The notes below the pieces were generated by a model, which ran no database searches, was not told the origin of the DNA, and saw nothing but the letters and a program-made list of their open reading frames with translations. DNA of 64,000 nt, taken from the NCBI GenBank assembly GCA_008729055.1, contig SDUX01000007.1, positions 1 to 64,000 on the forward strand. Direction: 5' to 3'. Made by a program: the position numbers and the translations under genes. This stretch comes from Pyropia haitanensis (lineage: Eukaryota; Rhodophyta; Bangiophyceae; Bangiales; Bangiaceae). Within the stretch, counting starts at the first letter, position 1, and every line of letters starts with the position of its first letter. Of the stretch, positions 21,108 to 31,800 are shown piece by piece.

Positions 21108-21695
21108 TTGTCATGTTGCGCCAGACGCGCTTGGTGTCAAGGAGGGTAGGAGGATGCAGCAGAAAAAAAAAAAAAAGACAAATCTTGCAAGGAAAAATTC
21201 ATGAACGGCGTTCGCGATGCAGGATCGAAGGTGCGTTTATGTACGTGCATGTGCCGAAAATTTCCAATCCAAACGATATTCTTCATGCATAGTCACCGCT
21301 ACAGTCAGTCTCCGCTTAGATCCGTGTCGGATACTGTCCGGTGGGGATAACAACCGACACACTGACAGCTCGTCGACCGCACGTCATGGTGCGATTGTGG
21401 CAGGTGGGAGTTTGCGCCAGATTGAATGTGAAGAATGGCACCATGCAGGAAGGGTCGATCCTCGGCCATGTCAGCCGCATCCAGCGTGAGTCGAGCAATT
21501 CTGTTGCTGCCACAAGCGGGGGATAGAACTGGAGAATGACTGTACGCACTCATGCGCAGGTGTTACAATCTATATCGCGAAATGGCAATGCCATAGATGC
21601 GTGCTACTGACCACGGACTAAAAGTTCACGTGATGTGTACTCGGCTGACCCGTCGGGTTAACTTGAGCGGCGCTGTGGTGGTCACGAGTTCGTGC
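21108..21695 (+). repeat. Dispersed repeat, copy 2
   Basis: Collinear with 9290-9625: gcgccagacgcgcttgg, ggatgcagcag, a 14-A run, atcttgcaaggaaaaa, ttcatgaa, caggatcg, gtgcatgt, cttcatgcatagtcac, and cccgtcgggttaactt with ggcgctgtg at 21649-21675. The left and right blocks are about 250 bases further apart than in copy 1, so one copy has an insertion or the other a deletion between 21310 and 21590. Confidence 0.65.
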
Positions 21696-24660
21696 CAGGA
21701 CGCGCACGCGTCCCCCCCGCTGCTCTGCGCGTCCAGGCTAGTAAGAGCCGTGCTGGAGGGAGCGGATCCAGTGTGGGAATTTACGGGACGCGGCGCGGAA
21801 GATCCTCGTCCACTGTCCCCATGCGTTGGGGCGCCGGGGCACCACGGCGCAGCGCTCACCTCCGCAACGCGGGGCCCCCCCTCCGCCGCTTCGCTGATCT
21901 CCTTGGCCCTCCCACCACGTCCCTGGCCAGTACGCGGCGCGGAACCTTTCAGTGACGGTGGTGGTTGGTGGGGTCGTGCACGTTCGCTGACGCCCCTGCC
22001 TGGCAGGGGCGAACGTCCGTGGAGGTGGGGGGGTCTGGTCCGAGGGGTGCGAGCGCGAAGGCTGCAAGGGGGGAGGAGGCACAGGGTGGGGGATGTGGCC
22101 GATCAGCTTGCGGAGTAGGCCGGCAGGGAAACGCATGCGCCTCTCTCGACGCCGCCGAAGCGCCCTCTGTGGGGGGGGGGGTGACGTCCACAGGTACAAC
22201 TGGACGCGCCCCCTGGAGACACCCCTCCAGAGCGCCATGGCGCTGGCTGCCACCCCCTACTCTCCCTCCCCACCCTCCGGCTACACCTTCCTCGTGCTCG
22301 GGGGTGGGCGACAGGGAGGACGCTGGCCGCCACCGTGCCCCCACCCGGGTGGCGCCCCCTCCAGCACCGCCGCATCCGGGGTAATTGCGCCTTTACCGGC
22401 GCGACGGCGCTCCCGACGCCGCCCCCCTCGTCCGCCGCAAGCCTGCCGCGGAGGGTGCGCGCCCGCCGGCTACGCGCGTCGCGGTGCCGGGGCCTTCCCA
22501 GCCTTTTCTTTCCCCCCCCCCCCTCCCCGCCCCCCTCCGACGCCGTCACCACGCGCGAGCCACGCCGCCCGCAGGTGGGGGGACGGCGGCGGGTCGGGAA
22601 GGACCACCCTAGGGGGGCCGGAGGTGGGTGTCGTGGCCCGCAATTGCCCCGGTTTGCGACGGCAGCGCCGGCAGCGGCGGTGGCGGCGGCGGTTGAGGGG
22701 CGAGGCGGAGCGGCGGAAGGTGTCGGCAGCGAGGCGTGGTCTGTACACAGCAGGCACGGGGCGGCGGGGTCGGTCTCCTGCCCCCACGGCGGGCACCGAC
22801 GGGGGGCGACGCCGCGATGATAGTGAATTCTTTCTCCGTCGGATCGGCCAGACAAAGTGGGGGGGAGGGCACGCGGAGCGGCTCGTTGATGAGGCAGCCA
22901 GGACACTGACGGGACCCCCCGGACTGGACCGGTGGGGGATCCTCCCCAGAGTGTCAATCCCGCCAAACGGCATGTGGACCGTGGGGATGACGCTTTGGCT
23001 CGTTCCACGGCCCGCAACCGCAGGCGCACGCGCTGCGGCCGCGTCTATGTCCCCCTCCATCACTGCCCAGGCACTGGCCGCTGACAGGAGCCATAACAAG
23101 GACGCTGCGGACGTCACGTGGGCGCCGCGGCCTCTGTTCCGCCGGTTAGAGGTCGTTACCAGACGCACCCCGCCGGCCACACCCCCCCCCCCCGAGGGAA
23201 GTGTCAGGTAGGCGATCCCGGGGGCCACGCCGTGGCCGGCCGGTTATCGGACAAGTGGGCAAGGCGCCTGCCGAGGAAGGGGTCAAGGGGCTGAGTGGGT
23301 CGTGGGCCTGGACCACGACCACCGACCATCGACGGTCGCTGCGGGTGCGCCCGGAGATGGACCGGCGCGTCCTGCCAGACAGACTATCGCCGGTAGACAG
23401 GCGAGCGGGGGGGACGGGTGCGTCGAGAACGGGGTGAGCTGTCTTGTCGGAACCGGGGGCACTGCGTCGGATCTGACGCCTACGGATTCGGCCGCAGAGC
23501 AAACAGTCCATGCCCCTTCGGGAGCACGATGACGGATGCCTTCAGTCGTTCTCCGTCCACGAAGGCGCGCAACGTGGCACCATATGTGCTTTTTATAGCC
23601 ATGAACAAGCGCAAAAAGTAGGCGAGCGAGGCACTTTGGGCTCGGAGTATTCGTAGAGCATGGATCGCAGAATGCTCAATTTTGGGACCACCTCCTGAGC
23701 CAATCGTGTGCTGGTATTGATACGTCTGGCCAATGATGTGTTGTTCTGCTCATGTCTGTTTTGCAATGCACAGTGCACAGAAACACAGTCCATCAGACGA
23801 CCTCTTGCCACCGTCTTTGAAAGACTCTCAAAGCTTCTCAAACTTGATCATCGTCGTACGCCCCTACGAATGAGCACTATCGATACTTGGGTTGGACTGG
23901 GGTGAATATCGGTCTCGCTCCCGCAGCCGTCGCTCCGCAGCACAATTCACTGCCCAATGAGCGCATGGGCGGATGAGGCTGGGGAGGCATACTTGTAGGA
24001 CCACAGATATACTACCACAGTAGAAACAGCAATCGTGCAGCCGTCTGGCTGTGGTGGAGGCATCCCCGATCGCGCGGCGTGGAAGGAGCCGCACCGGCCG
24101 GTGGCTTCCCTCGTGGCGGAGCACTCAGTACGGCGATTCGTTGGGGACGAGCCGGCCGCCGGTGTCCTCCCGCGTCGGCTCTTGCGGCGGAGAGGGGCAA
24201 AGCTGGTACTACCGAAGCTAAATAACTGGGACTGGCTCCCGCCGCTGATGAGTCCTCCATGTGACAGTCCCGTCACGTCACCCACCGACGATTTCTAATT
24301 CAGGTAATTCATGCCCGTCATCGATTGAACTCGAGAGGGATCCAACGAGACGCTCGGGTTGTCAGCACCACGGCCTTCGCCGCTGCGGGACAAGAATAGA
24401 GTAGCCGATGTGAGTTCAACCATTTGTCTGTCGCTTCAGAACCAGGGGCGGTCAGCGGCTGTCTCTCGCATTCCACTTCCCCTTGGAGCCCTTCTTTGTT
24501 CCTGCGCTGGAACTTTTGCGTGTTGGTACCTCCCCGTGTACAAACTTCCAGAAAAGAAGTAGTGAAGACCGTTTACAGTGGCCATTGCGACCATGTTGGG
24601 CAAGGAGAGAAATTCTCAGAATACCCTGAATAACTTCCGGAGGAGTGGGCGACTCCGAGC
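21696..24660. other. Region without recognised genes
   Basis: Alternates GC-rich (21700-23250) and more balanced (23250-24660) sequence. A 372-codon frame starting with ATG at 22093 is Arg/Pro-rich with no domain and overlaps an equally long antisense frame, so I do not call it. No RNA gene, repeat or transposon end was recognised with confidence. Confidence 0.4.
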
Positions 24661-24950
24661 ACCCGTCCAGCAGCCTCGTTGTCTATCCCCTCACGGCCTT
24701 TGCACACCAGCCGCTCCTCGCCCTTGTCCGTCAACCCTTGTCTCTCACAGACAGCGTGCTGGCTGCCGCCCTCCACCCCCTGTCCCCCCTCAACTGCTGC
24801 ACACGCTCACCCGTCCAGCCGCTTCGTGGGCAACCCCCTCACGGCCTTTGCACACCAGCCGCTTCTCGTCCTTCTCCCCCTCTCCCTTTTCTCTCACAGA
24901 CGGCGTCCTGGCTGCCGCCCGCCACCCGCCCCCTCCCCTCCGAGTGCCAC
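24661..24950 (+). repeat. 148-bp tandem duplication
   Basis: The segment starting acccgtccag at 24661 recurs at 24809 and the similarity runs on through cccctcacggcc, tttgcacaccagccgct, ctctcacagac and ctggctgccgcc in both copies. The copies are diverged and pyrimidine-rich. It lies 110-400 bases upstream of the small gene at 25063, so it may be a duplicated promoter or leader segment. Confidence 0.75.
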
Positions 24951-25062
24951 ACTCTGTGCCGCGAGTGTAGCAGCCGCCACCCGCTCGTGGCGCGGTCGCG
25001 TCCACTATGGCGACGGGAGCGGCGCCCCCCGACGGCGGCTCCCCCCCCCCCCCCCGGCCAGC

Positions 25063-25506
25063 ATGGCGGCGGCGCCGGCAGTGAGCGAAGGGCTCCATAG
25101 CGGCAGCGGCGGCGCGGACGGCGGCGGCGGCAACGGGCACAGCCACGGGCGTGACGGCAGCGACGGCGTGCGCGTCGCGCCCGCCGGCACCGTCCTGCCC
25201 GTCCACGTCAACCGCCATCTGGCCGCCGCGTCGGCGGCGGCGGCCGCGGCGCGGAGCGGTGACGGTGCCGCAGCGGGCGGTGGCGGTGGCGACGGCGGTG
25301 GTGGTGGGGACGGCGGCGCCGGTGGAGACGGTCGGGACGGTGGGGACGGCGGCGGCGGCGGGGGTGTCCGCGTCGACTCGGTGCGCCTGCCTGGCCGCAT
25401 CAACCGCTTCTTGGCAGGACGGTCCGCCGCGGCGGCCGCTGCGGCCGCGGACGGGGGGCAAGACGACGGCGCCGCCGCGCGCCCGGCTGCCTCGCCGCCG
25501 CCGTGA
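25063..25506 (+). CDS. Small Ala/Gly-rich protein with duplicated NR-L motif, unknown
   Basis: 147 aa from an ATG in good context (agcATGGcg) to the TGA at 25504-25506. No family recognised. The notable feature is an internal duplication. Residues 35-61 read GVRVAPAGTVLPVHVNRHLA followed by a SAAAA run. Residues 101-128 read GVRVDSVRLPGRINRFLAG followed by R and a SAAAA run. The shared core is GVRV...LP..[VI]NR.LA..SAAAA. The two units are separated by a Gly/Asp linker (about 66-100), with a His/Gly/Ser N-terminus and a short Pro tail. The NR-L core predicts a short amphipathic helix, so a paired binding motif (peptide or nucleic acid) is conceivable. The conserved motif amid free-running low-complexity sequence argues that it is a real gene. 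Low-complexity shadow coding is the alternative. Confidence 0.5.
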   Translation: MAAAPAVSEGLHSGSGGADGGGGNGHSHGRDGSDGVRVAPAGTVLPVHVNRHLAAASAAAAAARSGDGAAAGGGGGDGGGGGDGGAGGDGRDGGDGGGGGGVRVDSVRLPGRINRFLAGRSAAAAAAAADGGQDDGAAARPAASPPP

Positions 25507-25874
25507 GCGGCGCGCGGGAGGGAGGGCGGTCTGGTCCGAGGCGGGGCGGGGGGGAGGGGGGGGTGGGGCGGGTGGCCCTGGAGGGCGCTGCTTTGGCAGC
25601 AGGTGGGGGTGAGGTGTAGCTACCGCCAGAGGCGCGCGGGCCGCCGCGTGGCTGCCCTGTGCCGGCCGCCCCGCTCTTGCCCGCCCGTCCCGCGGTGGGG
25701 ACTGGCGGCGGCAGGAGGTGGGTGCGCGCAGCGGGCGGTGCCGCTGCCCCGCACGCGCACCAGACGAAAGAGCGCTTGTCGCGTGGCCGCGCGCTCCCCC
25801 CCCCTCCCCCGCTGCGCGGCACGGCGCTCCAAGCGGACACGGACCGTGGAAGATAAGAGCAGGCAAGGGAAAAT
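25507..25874. other. Intergenic, GC-rich
   Basis: Likely 3' flank of the small gene; no feature recognised before the MITE-like element begins. Confidence 0.4.
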
Positions 25875-26447
25875 AGAGAGCTTCAGCAGGAAGGATCTGA
25901 TAAGAGATCTCGGTAATTTCTCGGTAACGTGGCATCAGAATATTCTTACCACAACTGAGGCTGCGGGACCTTCAGCAGGTACCAGATCTCGTTATGGAAA
26001 ACTCCACGTTGCGTGGATTTAGTTGACACGAAACGTGGAGCGAACAGCACGTCCCTGCCGGAGGGGACCCGCCCCAGATCGGTCGCCCGCCGAGGGATGC
26101 ATTGCGTCGCCAAGAAGGACAGGTCCTGCAGCTGGCGACAGGCGTGGTGCGGAGGCGTTGGGCGAGCACACTGGCGAAGGAGGCAGCGTGAGGCGATTGT
26201 GTTTCGTCGGATCTCGCCATTTCGATCTACCACGCGTCGCTGGACTGGGCGCGACGAAGCGCCGTTCGCAGCCGACAATTGCTGCTCAGCACAACACGTG
26301 TCGTACTCCCCGTACCGAGATCCACTTCGTTATGCGGGGCCTCATCAGGGTTTTTTCCTTACCAGATCTCGGTAAGCGGAGACTACGTGGCAAGCGTGTC
26401 AAGCATATAACGAGACCTTAACGAGATCTGTACCTGCTGAAGCTCTC
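25875..26447. mobile_element. MITE-like element 1 with terminal inverted repeats
   Basis: Left end agagagcttcagcagg (25875-25890) is inverted at the right end, cctgctgaagctctc (26433-26447). The homology extends inward over gatctcg-containing sequence. A further direct copy of the terminal motif (cttcagcaggtaccagatc, about 25972) lies inside the left half. Possible short target duplication: aaat on both sides. There is no transposase frame, so it is non-autonomous. Its termini resemble those of the element at 27193. Confidence 0.65.
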
Positions 26448-27192
26448 AAATGAGTACAAATGGCGTTTGCACCGCCAACACTCACACCCCCGCCCAGCCC
26501 CGCCCAGCCCGCAGCTCTGTTCCCAACTTGCCCCTCCATAAACATCATGAAGGCACCGCCACCGACAACGGCTACCGAGACAGGGACCACTATTGAAAGA
26601 CCAATGTTCGGATAACGAATCCGTACGTAAGCGACGTCACAACTCTTGTAGACCATCAGCCAATCAGAGCACAGTCCCGCTGGTCCGTAGCGACTCAATC
26701 GACTGAAGAGTCCACATCCATCGCTCGGATGGAACCTGACAGTATTGCATCTGTACACGTGCTCATACCTGGGTTGAGTTCTTGCAGATTTTTGAATTTT
26801 GGCCGATCCTGACAAGAACAAGAATAACAGTCCATTGCCCAATGAATTGCCTCACAGGTTGCCTTTCTGAACAATGAGAGCTCCGTATGAGTCTCCGCTG
26901 TTGTGCAACCTGTCCGACCTGCGATTTTCTGGTGATCCCAAGCACGTAAAGGGGACAACGGAGAGGAACAGACATCGGTGGCAAGCTGCACAAATGTTTC
27001 TGGGAGGATCGAGCCGAGACGAAGGAAAACTCAGGCGAGATCAGACGAGAAAACAACGGTGTCCTGACACATCTGCAATTGGAACGACGGTCGCTGCGGT
27101 CGCAGCCAGTAATCGGCTTCAGGCGATCGGGCCCATACAGAACAACAATTGGTTGGCCCTCAACTGCGAGCACACGATTGGCTCATACTGTT
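26448..27192. other. Spacer between two MITE-like elements
   Basis: About 745 bases of balanced composition. No gene, RNA or repeat recognised. Confidence 0.4.
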
Positions 27193-27864
27193 AGAGAGTT
27201 TCAACAACGAGGTCGTCGCAACCGTTCGTGGCTATTTCGTGGGAACGGCTTACGTTTAAGTTACTTGTACCGTGGACTGCGATCTTGAGTTTCAACAATA
27301 GCGTTGGATTCGCGGGATCGCCTGACGTTGGTCACTGGCGCGACTTCCGCCTCCCTCGCCAAGCGGGTGCGACCGAGCCTGCGGGACTTCGTGATTGCGG
27401 CACGACGGTCGCCACCGCGATGGCAGCCACCAAGGACTTTTCTCTCGGGCAGCTGCAACGCACGCGGCGCCGGCTTTGACGGGCGGTGCTGGTGCGACAC
27501 CTGGCGGAGCAGGACGTAGTTGCGCTCGGCGCGATGCCAAACCTCGTGGACGAGAAGCAGGTGGTGTCACACTCGCAAGGGGGGGAAGGGGAGAGTCAGA
27601 CTGTTCCGCATAGATGCAGAGGAGCGCGCCCTGGGTGGAGAGGAAGCGGGCGCGTCGCCGTTTCCGGCGAGGAGACGTCAGAGAAAGCCACACGTGGCAC
27701 TGTGCGCCGAGAGAAACGATCTCACGGAGTCGACGTAGGATCGGTTCTCATAACGATAAATGGTAACTCAATCGTGGGTAGTCCGCCCCGGTCGTGGCCA
27801 CGTATCATACGTGGCGTCCCACGGTAACTTTATTCTTCCCACGACCTGGTTGTTGAAACTCTCT
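27193..27864. mobile_element. MITE-like element 2 with terminal inverted repeats
   Basis: Left end agagagtttcaacaac, then gaggtcgt (from 27193), is inverted at the right end as acgacctggttg, then ttgaaactctct (to 27864), with a few mismatches over about 25 bases. Flanks carry gtt on each side, a possible 3-bp target duplication. The 672-bp interior has short frames only. Ends share the pattern AGAGAG-Y-TTCA-R-CA with element 1, suggesting the same transposase family mobilised both. Confidence 0.65.
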
Positions 27865-28104
27865 GTTGTTCGTGCACCGTGGTGCGTCTCCGGACCAGTC
27901 AACTATGAGCAAGCTGCAATGTGAAAAGCACCAAAAACAACGAGGGGATGGTCGCAAATGTGTACACGTAGCTCTCACACTTGCGCGTTGGGGTTGGAAC
28001 ACTCCGCAGTAAATCCAAACGGGCACACGACTTACCAACGGCTGGTAATACAAGACGAATCAAATTCTTAGATCAAAGTCAAATGATGACTTCGGCCACG
28101 AGAG
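27865..28104. other. Left flank of the satellite array
   Basis: About 240 bases between MITE-like element 2 and the first recognisable satellite sequence. Nothing recognised. Confidence 0.4.
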
Positions 28105-28403
28105 GCTCCCGACACCCTGGTGTGACGGACGGCGCCGAAAGTTCCGCCCTCACGCCGCCCACGCCGGTGTGACGAGCGGAACGCGCAGTGGACAGTTTGG
28201 GTGGCGCGGCGCACTTTCTGGCCACTGTTGGACCACTATCTGGGCACTTTCACGTCCGTTTTCTTTGCAGTTTTGGAAACTTCTTGCCTCCAATTGCCCA
28301 TTTGTGTCCCAATTTGGCCCCCTTTTTGCCTACTTTTTGCCCACTTCTTACCCACTTCCTACCCACTTTTGCCCACTTTTGCCCACTTTTGCCCACTTTT
28401 GCT

Positions 28404-28740
28404 TGTACAGCAATGCTGCACGCAATCCGGCGGCCGAATTGGCTCGCATCCTTCATTCCAGCCATAGATCCGCCCGCTCGACGTCCGAGGTTCCACCCGC
28501 ACGGTCGTGCATGGGGTGGTTGGCCGCTTCTTATCCACTTTTGCCCACTTTGGCCCACTTTTGCCCACTTTTGCGTGTACAGCAATGCTGCACACGATCC
28601 GGCGGCGGAATGGGCGCGCATCTTTTATTCCAGCCATAGAGCCGCCCGCACAATGTCCGAGGTTCCACCCGCACGGTCGTGCATGGGGTGGTTGGCGGAC
28701 CCGTTTGTTGGCGCGTCCGCTGGATGCAACGAGTGTTTTG
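28404..28740 (+). repeat. 172-bp internal duplication within each unit (first unit shown)
   Basis: tgtacagcaatgctgcac at 28404 recurs at 28576. Both subunits continue through atccggcgg, tattccagccat or cattccagccat, gccgcccg, tccgaggttccacccgc and tgcatggggtggttgg before diverging. The 689-bp monomer is therefore itself a composite built on an older short duplication. Confidence 0.9.
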
Positions 28741-28807
28741 TGGAGCGCCGGTTTCCACGTGTCAAAATTGTGGGATGGTTTATGCCACGTGGGGATCCCG
28801 ACAGCCA

Positions 28808-28849
28808 GGTGTGATGGACGGTGCAAAACTTTCCGCCATCACACCGTCC
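28808..28849. other. Overlapping alternative hairpins at the unit end (first unit shown)
   Basis: GGTGTGATGG (28808-28817) pairs with CCATCACACC (28836-28845), while GGACGGTG (28816-28823) pairs with CACCGTCC (28842-28849). The stems overlap, so only one can form at a time. The alternation A/G at base 8 of the first arm in subfamily 2 removes one pair of the first stem only. The pattern recurs in every unit. Confidence 0.75.
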
Positions 28850-31800
28850 ACGCCAGTGTGACGAGCGGAACGCGCAGTGGACAGTTTGGGTGGCGCGGCG
28901 CACTTTCTGGCCACTGTTGGACCACTATCTGGGCACTTTCACGTCCGTTTTCTTTGCAGTTTTGGAAACTTCTTGCCTCCAATTGCCCATTTGTGTCCCA
29001 ATTTGGCCCCCTTTTTGCCTACTTTTTGCCCACTTCTTACCCACTTCCTACCCACTTTTGCCCACTTTTGCCCACTTTTGCCCACTTTTGCTTGTACAGC
29101 AATGCTGCACGCAATCCGGCGGCCGAATTGGCTCGCATCCTTCATTCCAGCCATAGATCCGCCCGCTCGACGTCCGAGGTTCCACCCGCACGGTCGTGCA
29201 TGGGGTGGTTGGCCGCTTCTTATCCACTTTTGCCCACTTTGGCCCACTTTTGCCCACTTTTGCGTGTACAGCAATGCTGCACACGATCCGGCGGCGGAAT
29301 GGGCGCGCATCTTTTATTCCAGCCATAGAGCCGCCCGCACAATGTCCGAGGTTCCACCCGCACGGTCGTGCATGGGGTGGTTGGCGGACCCGTTTGTTGG
29401 CGCGTCCGCTGGATGCAACGAGTGTTTTGTGGAGCGCCGGTTTCCACGTGTCAAAATTGTGGGATGGTTTATGCCACGTGGGGATCCCGACAGCCAGGTG
29501 TGATGGACGGTGCAAAACTTTCCGCCATCACACCGTCCACGCCAGTGTGACGAGCGGAACGCGCAGTGGACAGTTTGGGTGGCGCGGCGCACTTTCTGGC
29601 CACTGTTGGACCACTATCTGGGCACTTTCACGTCCGTTTTCTTTGCAGTTTTGGAAACTTCTTGCCTCCAATTGCCCATTTGTGTCCCAATTTGGCCCCC
29701 TTTTTGCCCACTTTTTGCCCACTTCTTACCCACTTCCTACCCACTTTTGCCCACTTTTGCCCACTTTTGCCCACTTTGGCTTGCACAGCAATGCTGCACG
29801 CAATCCGGCGGCCGAATTGGCTCGCATCCTTCATTCCAGCCATAGATCCGCCCGCTCGACGTCCGAGGTTCCACCCGCACGGTCGTGCATGGGGTGGTTG
29901 GCCGCTTCTTATCCACTTTTGCCCACTTTGGCCCACTTTTGCCCACTTTTGCGTGTACAGCAATGCTGCACACGATCCGGCGGCGGAATGGGCGCGCATC
30001 TTTTATTCCAGCCATAGAGCCGCCCGCACAATGTCCGAGGTTCCACCCGCACGGTCGTGCATGGGGTGGTTGGCGGACCCGTTTGTTGGCGCGTCCGCTG
30101 GATGCAACGAGTGTTTTGTGGAGCGCCGGTTTCCACGTGTCAAAATTGTGGGATGGTTTATGCCACGTGGGGATCCCGACAGCCAGGTGTGATGGACGGT
30201 GCAAAACTTTCCGCCATCACACCGTCCACGCCAGTGTGACGAGCGGAACGCGCAGTGGACAGTTTGGGTGGCGCGGCGCACTTTCTGGCCACTGTTGGAC
30301 CACTATCTGGGCACTTTCACGTCCGTTTTCTTTGCAGTTTTGGAAACTTCTTGCCTCCAATTGCCCATTTGTGTGCTAATTTGGCCCCCTTTTTGCCTAC
30401 TTTTTGCCCACTTCTTACCCACTTCCTACCCACTTTTGCCCACTTTTGCCCACTTTTGCCCACTTTGGCTTGCACAGCAATGCTGCACGCAATCCGGCGG
30501 CCGAATTGGCTCGCATCCTTCATTCCAGCCATAGATCCGCCCGCTCGACGTCCGAGGTTCCACCCGCACGGTCGTGCATGGGGTGGTTGGCCGCTTCTTA
30601 TCCACTTTTGCCCACTTTGGCCCACTTTTGCCCACTTTTGCGTGTACAGCAATGCTGCACACGATCCGGCGGCGGAATGGGCGCGCATCTTTTATTCCAG
30701 CCATAGAGCCGCCCGCACAATGTCCGAGGTTCCACCCGCACGGTCGTGCATGGGGTGGTTGGCGGACCCGTTTGTTGGCGCGTCCGCTGGATGCAACGAG
30801 TGTTTTGTGGAGCGCCGGTTTCCACGTGTCAAAATTGTGGGATGGTTTATGCCACGTGGGGATCCCGACAGCCAGGTGTGATGGACGGTGCAAAACTTTC
30901 CGCCATCACACCGTCCACGCCAGTGTGACGAGCGGAACGCGCAGTGGACAGTTTGGGTGGCGCGGCGCACTTTCTGGCCACTGTTGGACCACTATCTGGG
31001 CACTTTCACGTCCGTTTTCTTTGCAGTTTTGGAAACTTCTTGCCTCCAATTGCCCATTTGTGTCCCAATTTGGCCCCCTTATTGCCTACTTTTTGCCCAC
31101 TTCTTACCCACTTCCTACCCACTTTTGCCCACTTTTGCCCACTTTTGCCCACTTTTGCTTGTACAGCAATGCTGCACGCAATCCGGCGGCCGAATTGGCT
31201 CGCATCCTTCATTCCAGCCATAGATCCGCCCGCTCGACGTCCGAGGTTCCACCCGCACGGTCGTGCATGGGGTGGTTGGCCGCTTCTTATCCACTTTTGC
31301 CCACTTTGGCCCACTTTTGCCCACTTTTGCGTGTACAGCAATGCTGCACACGATCCGGCGGCGGAATGGGCGCGCATCTTTTATTCCAGCCATAGAGCCG
31401 CCCGCACAATGTCCGAGGTTCCGCCCGCACGGTCGTGCATGGGGTGGTTGGCGGACCCGTTTGTTGGCGCGTCCGCTGGATGCAACGAGTGTTTTGTGGA
31501 GCGCCGGTTTCCACGTGTCAAAATTGTGGGATGGTTTATGCCACGTGGGGATCCCGACAGCCAGGTGTGATGGACGGTGCAAAACTTTCCGCCATCACAC
31601 CGTCCACGCCAGTGTGACGAGCGGAACGCGCAGTGGACAGTTTGGGTGGCGCGGCGCACTTTCTGGCCACTGTTGGACCACTATCTGGGCACTTTCACGT
31701 CCGTTTTCTTTGCAGTTTTGGAAACTTCTTGCCTCCAATTGCCCATTTGTGTCCCAATTTGGCCCCCTTATTGCCTACTTTTTGCCCACTTCTTACCCAC

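Noticed and set aside
22093..23211. 372-codon ORF beginning with ATG
   Set aside because: Arg/Pro-rich, no motif, overlapped by a 308-codon antisense frame; not distinguishable from chance in GC-rich DNA.
28330..28402. CRISPR-like regular repeats
   Set aside because: The decamer is a direct tandem with no unique spacers, and the context is eukaryotic satellite DNA.
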